Origin: DASYXZ01 sp035308965
GTDB taxonomy: Bacteria; Acidobacteriota; Terriglobia; UBA7540
Assembly (NCBI GenBank): GCA_035308965.1
Contig: DATGFN010000023.1
Span: forward strand, 1 to 64,000
Length of the DNA: 64,000 nucleotides
Direction: 5' to 3'
The position numbers and the translations under genes are program-made. The notes beneath the pieces are model-generated. The model was given only the letters and a program-made list of their open reading frames with translations. It was not told where the DNA came from and did no database searches. This document shows, in pieces, positions 8,444 through 15,649 of this stretch; position 1 is the first letter of the stretch; each line of letters begins with the position of its first letter.

Positions 8444-8803
8444 TTATGAACTCCGGGGCGCCAAGTCTTCAGGCGCCTTTTCGCGTACTCCGCTCTTCCA
8501 AAGGCGGGTCAGGTCGTAAAATTCCCGGGCGCGCTGGGAAAAAATGTGGACGACAAATTCCAAGTAGTCGACCAGTATCCACTCGGCCTGCGAATACCCT
8601 TCCACGTGGGTGGGGGAGACACCCGATTTTTTCAGCTCCTCCATAATGCCGTCGCAGATGGCCTGGGTGTGGCGCGTCGAGGTTCCACTGCAAACCAGAA
8701 AATAGTCGGTGAAGGCGCAGTAGCCTTCCAGGTTCAAAATATCCAGGTCCAATGCCTTCCGGTCCTGAGCCGCACGAACAGCTTCCCGCAGGCGTGGAGT
8801 CAT
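8444..8803 (-). CDS. rsfS: Ribosomal silencing factor RsfS
   Basis: Binds ribosomal protein L14 and blocks subunit joining when nutrients are scarce. The 119-residue protein has LREAVRAAQDRKALDLDILNL, the segment FTDYFLVCSGTSTRH, and the conserved GYSQAEWILVDYLEFVVHIF core with Trp and Asp. Its ATG overlaps the nadD stop as ATGA, so it is translationally coupled; nadD-rsfS is the usual pair. Confidence 0.94.
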   Translation of the reverse strand: MTPRLREAVRAAQDRKALDLDILNLEGYCAFTDYFLVCSGTSTRHTQAICDGIMEELKKSGVSPTHVEGYSQAEWILVDYLEFVVHIFSQRAREFYDLTRLWKSGVREKAPEDLAPRSS

Positions 8804-9474
8804 CGTCTTTTTTTCCCCATTCTGACGGGGCGGTACAAACCCTCCTTCAGTATGTATTCTTTCACAAGCGGAGGAACAAGGCCAGCCACTGGGCGCCGGG
8901 CTCTGATAGCAGTCCGAATTTGAGAGGAGGCGGCAGGAACATCCACTCCGGGGAGGATATGCAAAGTGGATTTGCGCAGATGGATTTTGTCCGACCCTGA
9001 TTTACCCCTGACTTCTCGAGGCGCTACTTCGGATAAAACCTCCGCGATTTCATTATTGGAAAAACGGGGGCGGGAGACGACAATGAAATCGACGAGGTCC
9101 AAGAGCCGCCGGTATTCCTTCCAGTGAGGCAGGTCCAGAAAGGCGTCAATCCCAATCAGGAAATACAAATGGTCCCTGGGACTCAGGGACCGCTTCACCC
9201 GTGCCGCCGTGTTAATGGAAAAGTGGGGCCGGCCATCCGAAGTGGGTGCTTCGAGAAGGGAAGGGACCAGCCGGGGGTCGCCCCCGCAAGCCAGAGCCAC
9301 CATCGAATAGCGGTGTGAAAACGGCGTCAGATGATTGTTTAGTTTGTGAGGTGGGTTGCCGGAAGGAACAAAGAGGATCTGATCCAGGCGGAATTTTCGC
9401 GCCGCCGCCTGGGCGGCCCGAAGGTGCCCCGCATGGATGGGATCAAATGTTCCGCCAAAAAGTGCAATGTTCAA
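8800..9474 (-). CDS. nadD: Nicotinate-nucleotide adenylyltransferase
   Basis: Makes deamido-NAD from nicotinate mononucleotide and ATP. It contains the nucleotidyltransferase signature LFGGTFDPIHAGHLRAA near the N-terminus, then FVPSGNPPHK and the LIGIDAFLDLPHW block. I chose the TTG at 9474 because it places GGTFDP a few residues from the start as in the family and lies seven bases after the obgE stop; an in-frame ATG at 9528 would extend into obgE with no conserved sequence. Its stop overlaps the rsfS start. Confidence 0.92.
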   Translation of the reverse strand: MNIALFGGTFDPIHAGHLRAAQAAARKFRLDQILFVPSGNPPHKLNNHLTPFSHRYSMVALACGGDPRLVPSLLEAPTSDGRPHFSINTAARVKRSLSPRDHLYFLIGIDAFLDLPHWKEYRRLLDLVDFIVVSRPRFSNNEIAEVLSEVAPREVRGKSGSDKIHLRKSTLHILPGVDVPAASSQIRTAIRARRPVAGLVPPLVKEYILKEGLYRPVRMGKKRR

Positions 9475-9481
9475 TAGCGGC

Positions 9482-10531
9482 TCAGTCCTGTGACTGGTGT
9501 ATGGGGCTCGGGTCGTGCGCCGGCGCAAGCCGGGGGATTTGTTCGAGCCTCGCCCAGATCGCGTTCTTCAAATTTTCCAACCCTTCGCCGGTTACGGCGG
9601 AAATCTCGTAAAGTTCCACTTCGTGCTTGCGGCAATACTTTTGCAGCAATTTCAGCCGGTCGCCATGTCCCGTTGCGTCTACGCGGGAGGCCACCAGCAT
9701 CATCGGCTTTTGGGCTAGAGCGCTGGAAAAGCTTTCGAGCTCCTTCAAGATCACGCGGTAATCTTCCACCGGGTCACGATCGGTATTTTCCGCCACATCA
9801 ATCATATGAAGCAACAGGCGAGTGCGCTCAATATGTTTCAGGAACCGGATCCCCAATCCACGGCCCTCGTGCGCGCCTTCAATCAAGCCGGGGATATCCG
9901 CCATCACAAAAGAACGATCCTGGTCGATGCCTACAACGCCCAGATGAGGCTCGAGGGTGGTGAACGGGTAGTCGGCGATCTTGGGCCGCGCCGAACTGAG
10001 CCTTGAAATTAAGGTTGATTTTCCAACGTTGGGAAACCCCACCAGCCCCACGTCGGCAAGCAGTTTCAGTTCGAGCTTCAAGGATCGGGATTGCCCGGTT
10101 TCACCCGGTTGTGCTTTGCGCGGGGCTTGATGGGTGGAAGTTACAAAATGCGCGTTGCCTTTGCCCCCGCGTCCGCCTTTCGCGGCCACAACCTTTTGGC
10201 CGGGAGCGACAAAGTCCCATAATTTTTCGCCCGATTCCTCGTCAAAGACCACTGTCCCCACCGGCACCGCGATCACCATGTCTTCACCGGCCCGCCCATG
10301 GCAATTGGACCCTTCGCCATGCCCCCCGCGCCCGGCTGAGAATTCACGCTTGTAGCGAAACTTCAGCAGCGTGTTCAAGCCTTCAGTGCTTTCGAAAAAA
10401 ACACTTCCGCCCCGGCCGCCATCGCCGCCGCTGGGCCCGCCGCGAGGGACAAACTTCTCCCGCCGAAAGGCCACGCAGCCGTTGCCTCCATCACCACCTG
10501 CAATACGGATTTTGGACTCGTCGATGAACAC
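9482..10531 (-). CDS. obgE: Obg-family ribosome-associated GTPase
   Basis: A 349-residue GTPase acting in 50S assembly and stress control. The glycine-rich Obg fold (GGDGGNGCVAFRREK, GGDGGRGG) occupies about residues 1-155. The GTPase domain follows, with G1 GFPNVGKST, the switch region KIADYPFTTLEPHLG and G3 DIPGLI. The G4 motif, usually NKxD, reads ASRVDAT here, so both the Asn and Lys are substituted while Asp is kept. The C-terminus is short, without an OCT domain. It sits between rpmA and nadD, the common order. Confidence 0.95.
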   Translation of the reverse strand: MFIDESKIRIAGGDGGNGCVAFRREKFVPRGGPSGGDGGRGGSVFFESTEGLNTLLKFRYKREFSAGRGGHGEGSNCHGRAGEDMVIAVPVGTVVFDEESGEKLWDFVAPGQKVVAAKGGRGGKGNAHFVTSTHQAPRKAQPGETGQSRSLKLELKLLADVGLVGFPNVGKSTLISRLSSARPKIADYPFTTLEPHLGVVGIDQDRSFVMADIPGLIEGAHEGRGLGIRFLKHIERTRLLLHMIDVAENTDRDPVEDYRVILKELESFSSALAQKPMMLVASRVDATGHGDRLKLLQKYCRKHEVELYEISAVTGEGLENLKNAIWARLEQIPRLAPAHDPSPIHQSQD

Positions 10532-10538
10532 TTGATGT

Positions 10539-10764
10539 ACAGAGGCTAGGGGCTCGGTGCTAGAGGTTAGGGTTTAAGATCACCGAAGTGAATTTACTGT
10601 CGTCCGCTTTTAGGATCTCAGGTTCGTTCCCTGTGGCGTGAGATTGCCGGCGACGGGGTAGGGCATGGGTCAGGGCGGCACGTTTAGCAATATTCTAGAT
10701 GCCAGCAAGAGCAATGTAATTCTCGGCTGCGGGCGAGCATCTAGTACCTAGCCTCTAACACCTT
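10539..10764. repeat. Degenerate word repeat with inverted ends between obgE and rpmA
   Basis: The left arm at 10539-10575 reads as variants of AGAGGCTAGGGGCT and TAGAGGTTAGGG. The right arm at 10741-10764 carries the reverse complement (CTAGTACCTAGCCTCTAACACC). About 165 bases without a recognisable gene separate them. It lies inside the otherwise tightly packed rplU-rpmA-obgE run. Confidence 0.55.
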
Positions 10765-10767
10765 CTC

Positions 10768-11031
10768 TCAGCTCGCCGACGGAACCAGAATGTGGACAAA
10801 GCGTCCGTGGTTGCCTTTGTCCTCGAACTTCACCACGCCCGTGACTTTGGCAAACAGGGTGTCGTCCTTGCCCAAGCCGACATTATCGCCAGGCTTTAAT
10901 TTGGTCCCACGCTGGCGCACCAAAATGGAGCCGCCGGGAACCAACTGCCCGTCAAAACGCTTTACGCCCAATCGCTGGGCGTTGGAGTCGCGGCCATTGC
11001 GTGAGCTTCCCAAACCTTTTTTATGTGCCAT
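10768..11031 (-). CDS. rpmA: 50S ribosomal protein L27
   Basis: An 87-residue ribosomal protein beginning MAHKKGLGSSRNGRDSNAQ, the conserved L27 N-terminus that reaches the peptidyl-transferase centre, followed by the LGVKRFDG and VLVRQRGT-like core (ILVRQRGTKLKPGDNVG). No N-terminal cleavage extension of the Firmicutes type is present. It lies 41 bases after rplU on the same strand. Confidence 0.97.
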   Translation of the reverse strand: MAHKKGLGSSRNGRDSNAQRLGVKRFDGQLVPGGSILVRQRGTKLKPGDNVGLGKDDTLFAKVTGVVKFEDKGNHGRFVHILVPSAS

Positions 11032-11072
11032 ATCGAATCCCTTTTATGTGATGGGTTGTGATACCGCAGTTT

Positions 11073-11384
11073 CTAGGCGGTCACGATGTCGTGGATTTGG
11101 ACCTCGCTGTAGTTCTGGCGATGTCCTGCCGTCCGGCGGTATTGCTTCTTGCGCTTGTACTTGAGCACGCGGATTTTCGCCGCCCGATCATTGTGCAGGA
11201 TGGTTCCCGTAACCTTCGCGTTCTCAACCAGGGGCGAGCCGACGTTCAAGTTCTCCTTGCGCACGGCGAACACGTGATTGAACTCCACCCGCGAGCCCTC
11301 AGGCCCAGGAAGCCTTTCCACCCGGATGATGTCTCCGGGAGATACTTTGTACTGCTTGCCGCCCGATTGGAAGATTGCGTACAT
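11073..11384 (-). CDS. rplU: 50S ribosomal protein L21
   Basis: A 103-residue ribosomal protein starting MYAIFQSGGKQYKVSPGD, the standard L21 opening. The C-terminal part VLKYKRKKQYRRTAGHRQNY carries the conserved basic rRNA-binding patch. AAAGGAAAGG precedes the ATG. It is the first gene of the rplU-rpmA-obgE-nadD-rsfS run and has a consensus promoter directly upstream. Confidence 0.97.
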   Translation of the reverse strand: MYAIFQSGGKQYKVSPGDIIRVERLPGPEGSRVEFNHVFAVRKENLNVGSPLVENAKVTGTILHNDRAAKIRVLKYKRKKQYRRTAGHRQNYSEVQIHDIVTA

Positions 11385-11418
11385 AGGTTGACCTTTCCTT
11401 TATGTGGTTGAACTATTG

Positions 11419-11448
11419 ATTATACAGGGGGTTTCGAGATTGTGTCAA
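11419..11448 (-). promoter_or_regulatory. Sigma-70 type promoter of the rplU operon
   Basis: On the minus strand a perfect -35 TTGACA (11443-11448) is followed by an 18-base spacer and a perfect -10 TATAAT (11419-11424), about 35 bases before the rplU ATG. It is the best promoter in the window and fits strong expression of ribosomal-protein genes. Confidence 0.85.
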
Positions 11449-11473
11449 TGAATTCGCGAGGCCGCGCCATTCC

Positions 11474-11845
11474 TCATCGTGCGGGAAGCAATCCTCGTTT
11501 CCATCCCACAATGACAAGCATCAATAATGGGAGCCCGGGGAAAAAGGCGGCGTAGCCGTCACGGAGCATGAAAAGATGAATTGAAACTGCGCCTGCCATC
11601 GTGCAGGCTAACAATGCCGCGGCAATTCCCGCGGTCCTGGGTATGATCATGGCCGCCCCAATGACTTCAAGCCCACCTGTAAATAGGCGGAACCATTGGC
11701 CGATTCCAATTTTGGTGAACAGCTCGGTCCAGAAAATTACATGCGGATCGAATTTGGTCACCCCAAATACGAGAAACATCACGGCCATCGCACCTTGCAG
11801 AACCCAGAGCGTAACATTCCAGACCCGGTCCCAAACGACTTTCAC
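11474..11845 (-). CDS. DoxX-like four-helix membrane protein
   Basis: A 123-residue membrane protein with about four hydrophobic helices. It begins MKVVWDRVWNVTLWVLQGAM, then has a GVTKF turn, the segment FTGGLEVIGAAMIIP and a hydrophobic C-terminus. The pattern (K-F turn after helix 1, conserved GxxE in helix 2) matches the DoxX/DoxD-like superfamily, whose biochemical role is mostly unknown. A second DoxX-type protein is at 30341-30733. It stands alone between the SYLF gene and rplU. Confidence 0.7.
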   Translation of the reverse strand: MKVVWDRVWNVTLWVLQGAMAVMFLVFGVTKFDPHVIFWTELFTKIGIGQWFRLFTGGLEVIGAAMIIPRTAGIAAALLACTMAGAVSIHLFMLRDGYAAFFPGLPLLMLVIVGWKRGLLPAR

Positions 11846-11912
11846 GTCAACCTCTTAACCGAACGCACGGATCATGCAGAGCCTTCCGGTTGGCCGGCGA
11901 ATTCCGGCTCAC

Positions 11913-12620
11913 TCAGTTTGTGAACTTCTCGCCGCCGGTGGGGGCGTATTTGTCGAGCGCGGCATCCAGGGCGTGAGCGGCGGCAGGGGAGCTCACGCTC
12001 GTTCCAAAGAGAACATCTTTCGCTTCAACTTTGTGACCGTACAAGCGCGCGTTGGCGTCATTGTCCTGTTTGAGCACCTGCCCTTCAAGGGAGATTCCCG
12101 CGAACAAACCTCGCGAGCGGGAGTAAGTCAAAATTTCCGCGTGAAGCTGAAGATCGGTGGCGCCTTCGGCCGTTCGGCCCACAGGGCCCCCGGCTACAGA
12201 GGCATCAGTGCCCAGCTTGGTCTTGCTTTGCAGCAGCTTCTTTGCGCCCTTGGAGTTCATCACAATCAGAACGAAATCGGTGGCTTGGCCGCCCAATTGA
12301 AATCCAACATTTGCTCCACCCACTGTAAACATGGAAGGCCCTCCCCATGATCCGGTTCCTCCGCGGCGGCACACCAGCGCTCCGCCGCCATAACTGCCGC
12401 CAATGCCAAGCGCAACCTTTTTCTCGGATGGAATAACGGCCACGCATACGGCCTTGCGCAGCAGGTCGGAGGGAATGCCTTTTTCCGGCGTGCCCATAAC
12501 GTCGTTAATGACTTCGGCTGCCTTCTTAAGGCGCTCCACCTCTTTGCCTTCGGCTGCGGCCTTGCGAGTAGCCGCACTGATTGAAATTGCGAGTATAAGA
12601 ATTCCTGAGAGATGTTTCAT
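11913..12620 (-). CDS. Secreted SYLF/YSC84-domain protein (lipid-binding type)
   Basis: A 235-residue exported protein with a signal peptide at residues 1-23 (LSGILILAISISAA). The mature part is a SYLF domain: VAVIPSEKKVALGIGGSYGGG, GPSMFTVGGANVGFQLGGQATDFVLIVM, and AGPVGR-like GGPVGRTAEG. Such domains bind phosphoinositides in eukaryotes; bacterial roles are unknown. The ATG at 12620 is preceded by AAAGGAG six bases away and gives a proper signal peptide, so longer upstream frames are discarded. It is divergent from the kinase gene. Confidence 0.85.
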   Translation of the reverse strand: MKHLSGILILAISISAATRKAAAEGKEVERLKKAAEVINDVMGTPEKGIPSDLLRKAVCVAVIPSEKKVALGIGGSYGGGALVCRRGGTGSWGGPSMFTVGGANVGFQLGGQATDFVLIVMNSKGAKKLLQSKTKLGTDASVAGGPVGRTAEGATDLQLHAEILTYSRSRGLFAGISLEGQVLKQDNDANARLYGHKVEAKDVLFGTSVSSPAAAHALDAALDKYAPTGGEKFTN

Positions 12621-12746
12621 TAGACGCTCCTTTGCAAGACCAGGAAATTTGAGTGGCGGCTTGGCCGCCCATGCCATTGGTGCGAACGCGTATTTTGCCA
12701 CAAGTCCCTTGGGCCGGAGAGAGGAAATTAATTCCTGGAAACAGGA

Positions 12747-12752
12747 TATAAT
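12747..12752 (+). promoter_or_regulatory. TATAAT -10 box very close to the kinase start
   Basis: A perfect TATAAT ends 11 bases before the ATG at 12764; no good -35 is visible. If used, the mRNA would have a leader of only a few bases. Compare the similar layouts before phoB and lptD. Confidence 0.4.
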
Positions 12753-12763
12753 CCCCAACACGC

Positions 12764-15520
12764 ATGGCATTAACTTCCGGGATGAAACTTGGACCTTACG
12801 AAATTGCCTCGCCACTTGGCGCTGGCGGAATGGGCGAAGTGTACCGCGCCCGCGACAGCAAGCTGAATCGCGAGGTTGCGTTGAAGGTTTTACCAGCCGC
12901 GATGGCGAGCGATACCGAGCGCATGGCGCGCTTCCAGCGCGAGGCGCAAGTGCTCGCCTCACTCAATCATCCGAACATCGCTTCGATTTATGGCCTGGAA
13001 GATTCGGGGAGTGTGCGCGCGCTGGTGATGGAGTTGGTGGAAGGGCCGACCCTGGCCGAACGGATTGCTGGGACACGACCCCTCACCCGGCCCTCCTCCG
13101 TCGGGCGCCCACCGCAGGTCCTGGGGCCCCCTCCATCTCCCCGGGGGAGAGGGGCAGGGGGTGAGGGAGTTCTTCCATCACCGATACCAATCGACGAGGC
13201 ACTTTCAATTACCAGGCAAATCGCCGAGGCGCTGGAAGCCGCCCATGAGCGCGGAATCATTCATCGCGATTTGAAACCAGCCAACATCAAAATCACCGAC
13301 GAAGGCGTGGTGAAGGTTTTGGATTTCGGCCTGGCCAAGGCGCTGACCGCGGAGGATTCATCGAGCGGCATTTCAAACTCTCCCACCATCAGCATCGCCG
13401 CCACGCAGGCAGGCATGATCCTGGGCACGGCCGCCTACATGAGTCCGGAGCAGGCCAAGGGCAAGAAAGTGGATCGCCGCGCGGACATCTGGGCTTTTGG
13501 GTGTGTCTTGTTTGAAATGCTCGCGGGCAAAAAGACATTCGAGGGCGAAACCACTTCCGACGTTCTGGCCGCGGTAATTCGCGCCGAGCCGGAGTGGAAT
13601 GCCTTGCCCGCTGAAACGCCGCAGGCGATTCGTCGCCTCCTGATGCGTTGCCTGCAAAAAGATCCCAAGCAACGTCTGCGTGACATTGGCGAGGCACGCA
13701 TCACTATCGAAGAAACATTGAGAGGGGCCGAAGCTGAGCCACCCCTTACTCCCCTCCTCAGTGAGGAGGGGAAGCGCGAAGCGCGGGGTGGTAAATCCTG
13801 GCGCCGTGCGGCGAATTGGGCTGCGGCTGTAATCTTACTTTGCCTCGCCGGCATTGGCGGAATGTGGTTTCAGAGCAGGCGCGTGACGCCGCCCCTGCGG
13901 TGGTCCGGCGACCTGTTGGGGGGATCCAGTGTTGCTTTTGGGCCTCGTGTTTCGCCCGACGGCCACACCGTGGCTTTTGAAGCCATGGTTGACAACCTGA
14001 CACAGGTTGCCGTCATGAACCCCGAATCCGGGAACTGGACCGTACTCACCCATGACAAGGGACGCGGCATCATTGAGAACATTGTCTGGTCGCGTGACGG
14101 GTCAAAGCTTTATTTCGACCGAGCTCATGTGGGATTTCAAGCAATCTACACCATTCCTCCAATCGGCGGGGAGGAACGGCTTTTCCTGAAAGACTCTTGC
14201 ATGCCGGAGGTTCTGCCCGATGGCAGTCTGCTAGTGGTGCGCCTTGACTCCGGGCGGAAATCGCAAATCGCTCACTACTGGCCCGACTCGGGCCGGGTTC
14301 AACCCATGGATGGCTATATATGGCGGATTCCAAGCGGGCCCTTGAACCCGTTGCGTGTTTTTCCTGACGGCAAGGAGGCGGTTTTTTTCGGAACTCTGGA
14401 CGGGACAAGCCCGTCGCCGAACCTATATGCGCTCGATATTGCCAGCGGCAAAGCGCGGCCGCTGGCTCCCCAGCTGTCCATCCCTTCGACGGTAATTGCT
14501 TTTCCTATGGCGCCGACTCTCGACAACCGTTCAGTTCTGATTGATCTTCCCTCCGGCAGCCTGCATCAAATTGTTTCCCTTCCGCGCTCGGGCTCAGGAG
14601 CTGTGCAAGTGCTCATGACGCTCAGCACACCGGTTTGGTTCATGGACTCCGAAGCTGACGGCAGCATCTATGTCGATCAGGTGGAGCGGCCACTTCAAGT
14701 CTTACGTTTCCCGATTTCCGGCGGCCCGCCGGAAGTCATCGCAACTTCGGAAACCTATCCTCCGTCGTTTATGCAACCCGTGGCGTTTCCCGATGGTGGA
14801 TTTATCGTCCCGGCCCTCCTTTCCGGCCATGCCCGCCTCCTGTTGGGTAAACCCAATGGGAACTTTTTTCCTCTATTGGATACCGCGGAGGAGAGTGGGC
14901 CGCCGGCTGCATTGCTTCCGGACAACCAGGTGGCATTTATCGCTGGAACCGGCTTGGACCAGGCTATCGTCATCGCCTCGACCGGTGATGGCCGAATAAT
15001 CCGCCGCCTCGAAGGGTCAAAGGGAAAAGGCGTCAACACTCTGGTGGCTTCGCTCGACGGGAAAACTCTCTATTATTCGGCAGACGGGAACATATGGTCC
15101 ATCCCAGCCGCCGACGGGACGCCAATTATACTCTCTGCCGGAGATGGTGTGGCACCCGATCCAAACGGGAAAGATTTGATGATCAACTTGTGGGAGACGG
15201 ATGGAATGCATTTGTTTCGGGTTGCACTATCAGGGGGACCGCGCAGGGAGATCCGAATCCCAGGCGACATCCCGATGAACAACCTGCCCTTGAGCGGGAG
15301 CGCGCTTGGCCAGGGCGGCAAAGTCCTTGTGGGAGTGCAGTCCAAGGATTCCTGGTTCTATAGCCTGGCGGTCTTGGACGTGGGGAGCGGCAGAATCACG
15401 AGCGTACCGCTGAATTATACCGGCGATATATTGTTATCGGGATGGACCAGCGATGGCCGCATCCTTGCCTTTGGCGAACCCATTCGCGCCCGTATTTGGC
15501 GTTTTCGTCCGGTTCATTAA
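12764..15520 (+). CDS. Ser/Thr protein kinase with C-terminal TolB-type beta-propeller
   Basis: A 918-residue membrane-anchored PknB-type kinase. Catalytic residues are present: Lys41 (VALK), Glu60, the HRDLKPAN loop (Asp169, Asn174), DFG at 187-189 and the APE-like YMSPEQ. A single hydrophobic helix lies near residues 350-368, followed by about 540 residues of WD40/TolB-like repeats (SPDGHTVAF, SRDGSKLYF, SLDGKTLYY), probably extracytoplasmic sensing. Between IAG103 and IPIDEAL141 about 37 Pro/Gly/Arg-rich residues are encoded by a palindromic repeat, and a second repeat encodes the stretch before the helix. This architecture is expanded in acidobacteria. Confidence 0.9.
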   Translation: MALTSGMKLGPYEIASPLGAGGMGEVYRARDSKLNREVALKVLPAAMASDTERMARFQREAQVLASLNHPNIASIYGLEDSGSVRALVMELVEGPTLAERIAGTRPLTRPSSVGRPPQVLGPPPSPRGRGAGGEGVLPSPIPIDEALSITRQIAEALEAAHERGIIHRDLKPANIKITDEGVVKVLDFGLAKALTAEDSSSGISNSPTISIAATQAGMILGTAAYMSPEQAKGKKVDRRADIWAFGCVLFEMLAGKKTFEGETTSDVLAAVIRAEPEWNALPAETPQAIRRLLMRCLQKDPKQRLRDIGEARITIEETLRGAEAEPPLTPLLSEEGKREARGGKSWRRAANWAAAVILLCLAGIGGMWFQSRRVTPPLRWSGDLLGGSSVAFGPRVSPDGHTVAFEAMVDNLTQVAVMNPESGNWTVLTHDKGRGIIENIVWSRDGSKLYFDRAHVGFQAIYTIPPIGGEERLFLKDSCMPEVLPDGSLLVVRLDSGRKSQIAHYWPDSGRVQPMDGYIWRIPSGPLNPLRVFPDGKEAVFFGTLDGTSPSPNLYALDIASGKARPLAPQLSIPSTVIAFPMAPTLDNRSVLIDLPSGSLHQIVSLPRSGSGAVQVLMTLSTPVWFMDSEADGSIYVDQVERPLQVLRFPISGGPPEVIATSETYPPSFMQPVAFPDGGFIVPALLSGHARLLLGKPNGNFFPLLDTAEESGPPAALLPDNQVAFIAGTGLDQAIVIASTGDGRIIRRLEGSKGKGVNTLVASLDGKTLYYSADGNIWSIPAADGTPIILSAGDGVAPDPNGKDLMINLWETDGMHLFRVALSGGPRREIRIPGDIPMNNLPLSGSALGQGGKVLVGVQSKDSWFYSLAVLDVGSGRITSVPLNYTGDILLSGWTSDGRILAFGEPIRARIWRFRPVH
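13079..13167 (+). repeat. GC-rich palindromic element inside the kinase domain
   Basis: Ends with inverted CCCTCACCC (13080-13088) and GGGTGAGGG (13159-13167), with an inner palindrome around CTCCCCGGGGGAG. It encodes low-complexity PPPSPRGRGAGGEG-type residues in the loop between kinase strand 5 and helix E, where relatives have only a few residues. The reading frame is preserved, so it looks like an inserted element that was tolerated. Confidence 0.7.
13739..13791 (+). repeat. Second palindromic element in the kinase gene
   Basis: Bounded by CCACCCC (13739-13745) and GGGGTGG (13785-13791), with an inner perfect palindrome CCCCTCCTCA-G-TGAGGAGGGG at 13751-13771. It lies in the linker between the kinase domain and the membrane helix and stays in frame. 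The same boundary and core motifs occur in the spacer at 22957-23106. Confidence 0.7.
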
Positions 15521-15614
15521 AGGCCTTCGTGAGGACAAGAATTGCGGACCGGGTTGGGCAAATGCGTTCGCCTGCGCAAGGCTTATTTCCTGTGCTCGCA
15601 GAATCAGACAGGAG

Positions 15615-15620
15615 TATAAT
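15615..15620 (+). promoter_or_regulatory. Probable -10 box for the Gfo/Idh gene
   Basis: Perfect TATAAT 29 bases before the ATG at 15650, with no clear -35. An AGGGGG ribosome-binding site follows at the expected distance from the start. Confidence 0.4.
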
Positions 15621-15649
15621 GCGGCTTATAAAAACAAACAGGGGGAATC

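Noticed and set aside
11913..12962. A longer version of the SYLF protein starting at 12962
   Set aside because: The upstream part runs through the divergent kinase start and has no family features; the ATG at 12620 has a perfect ribosome-binding site and a signal peptide.
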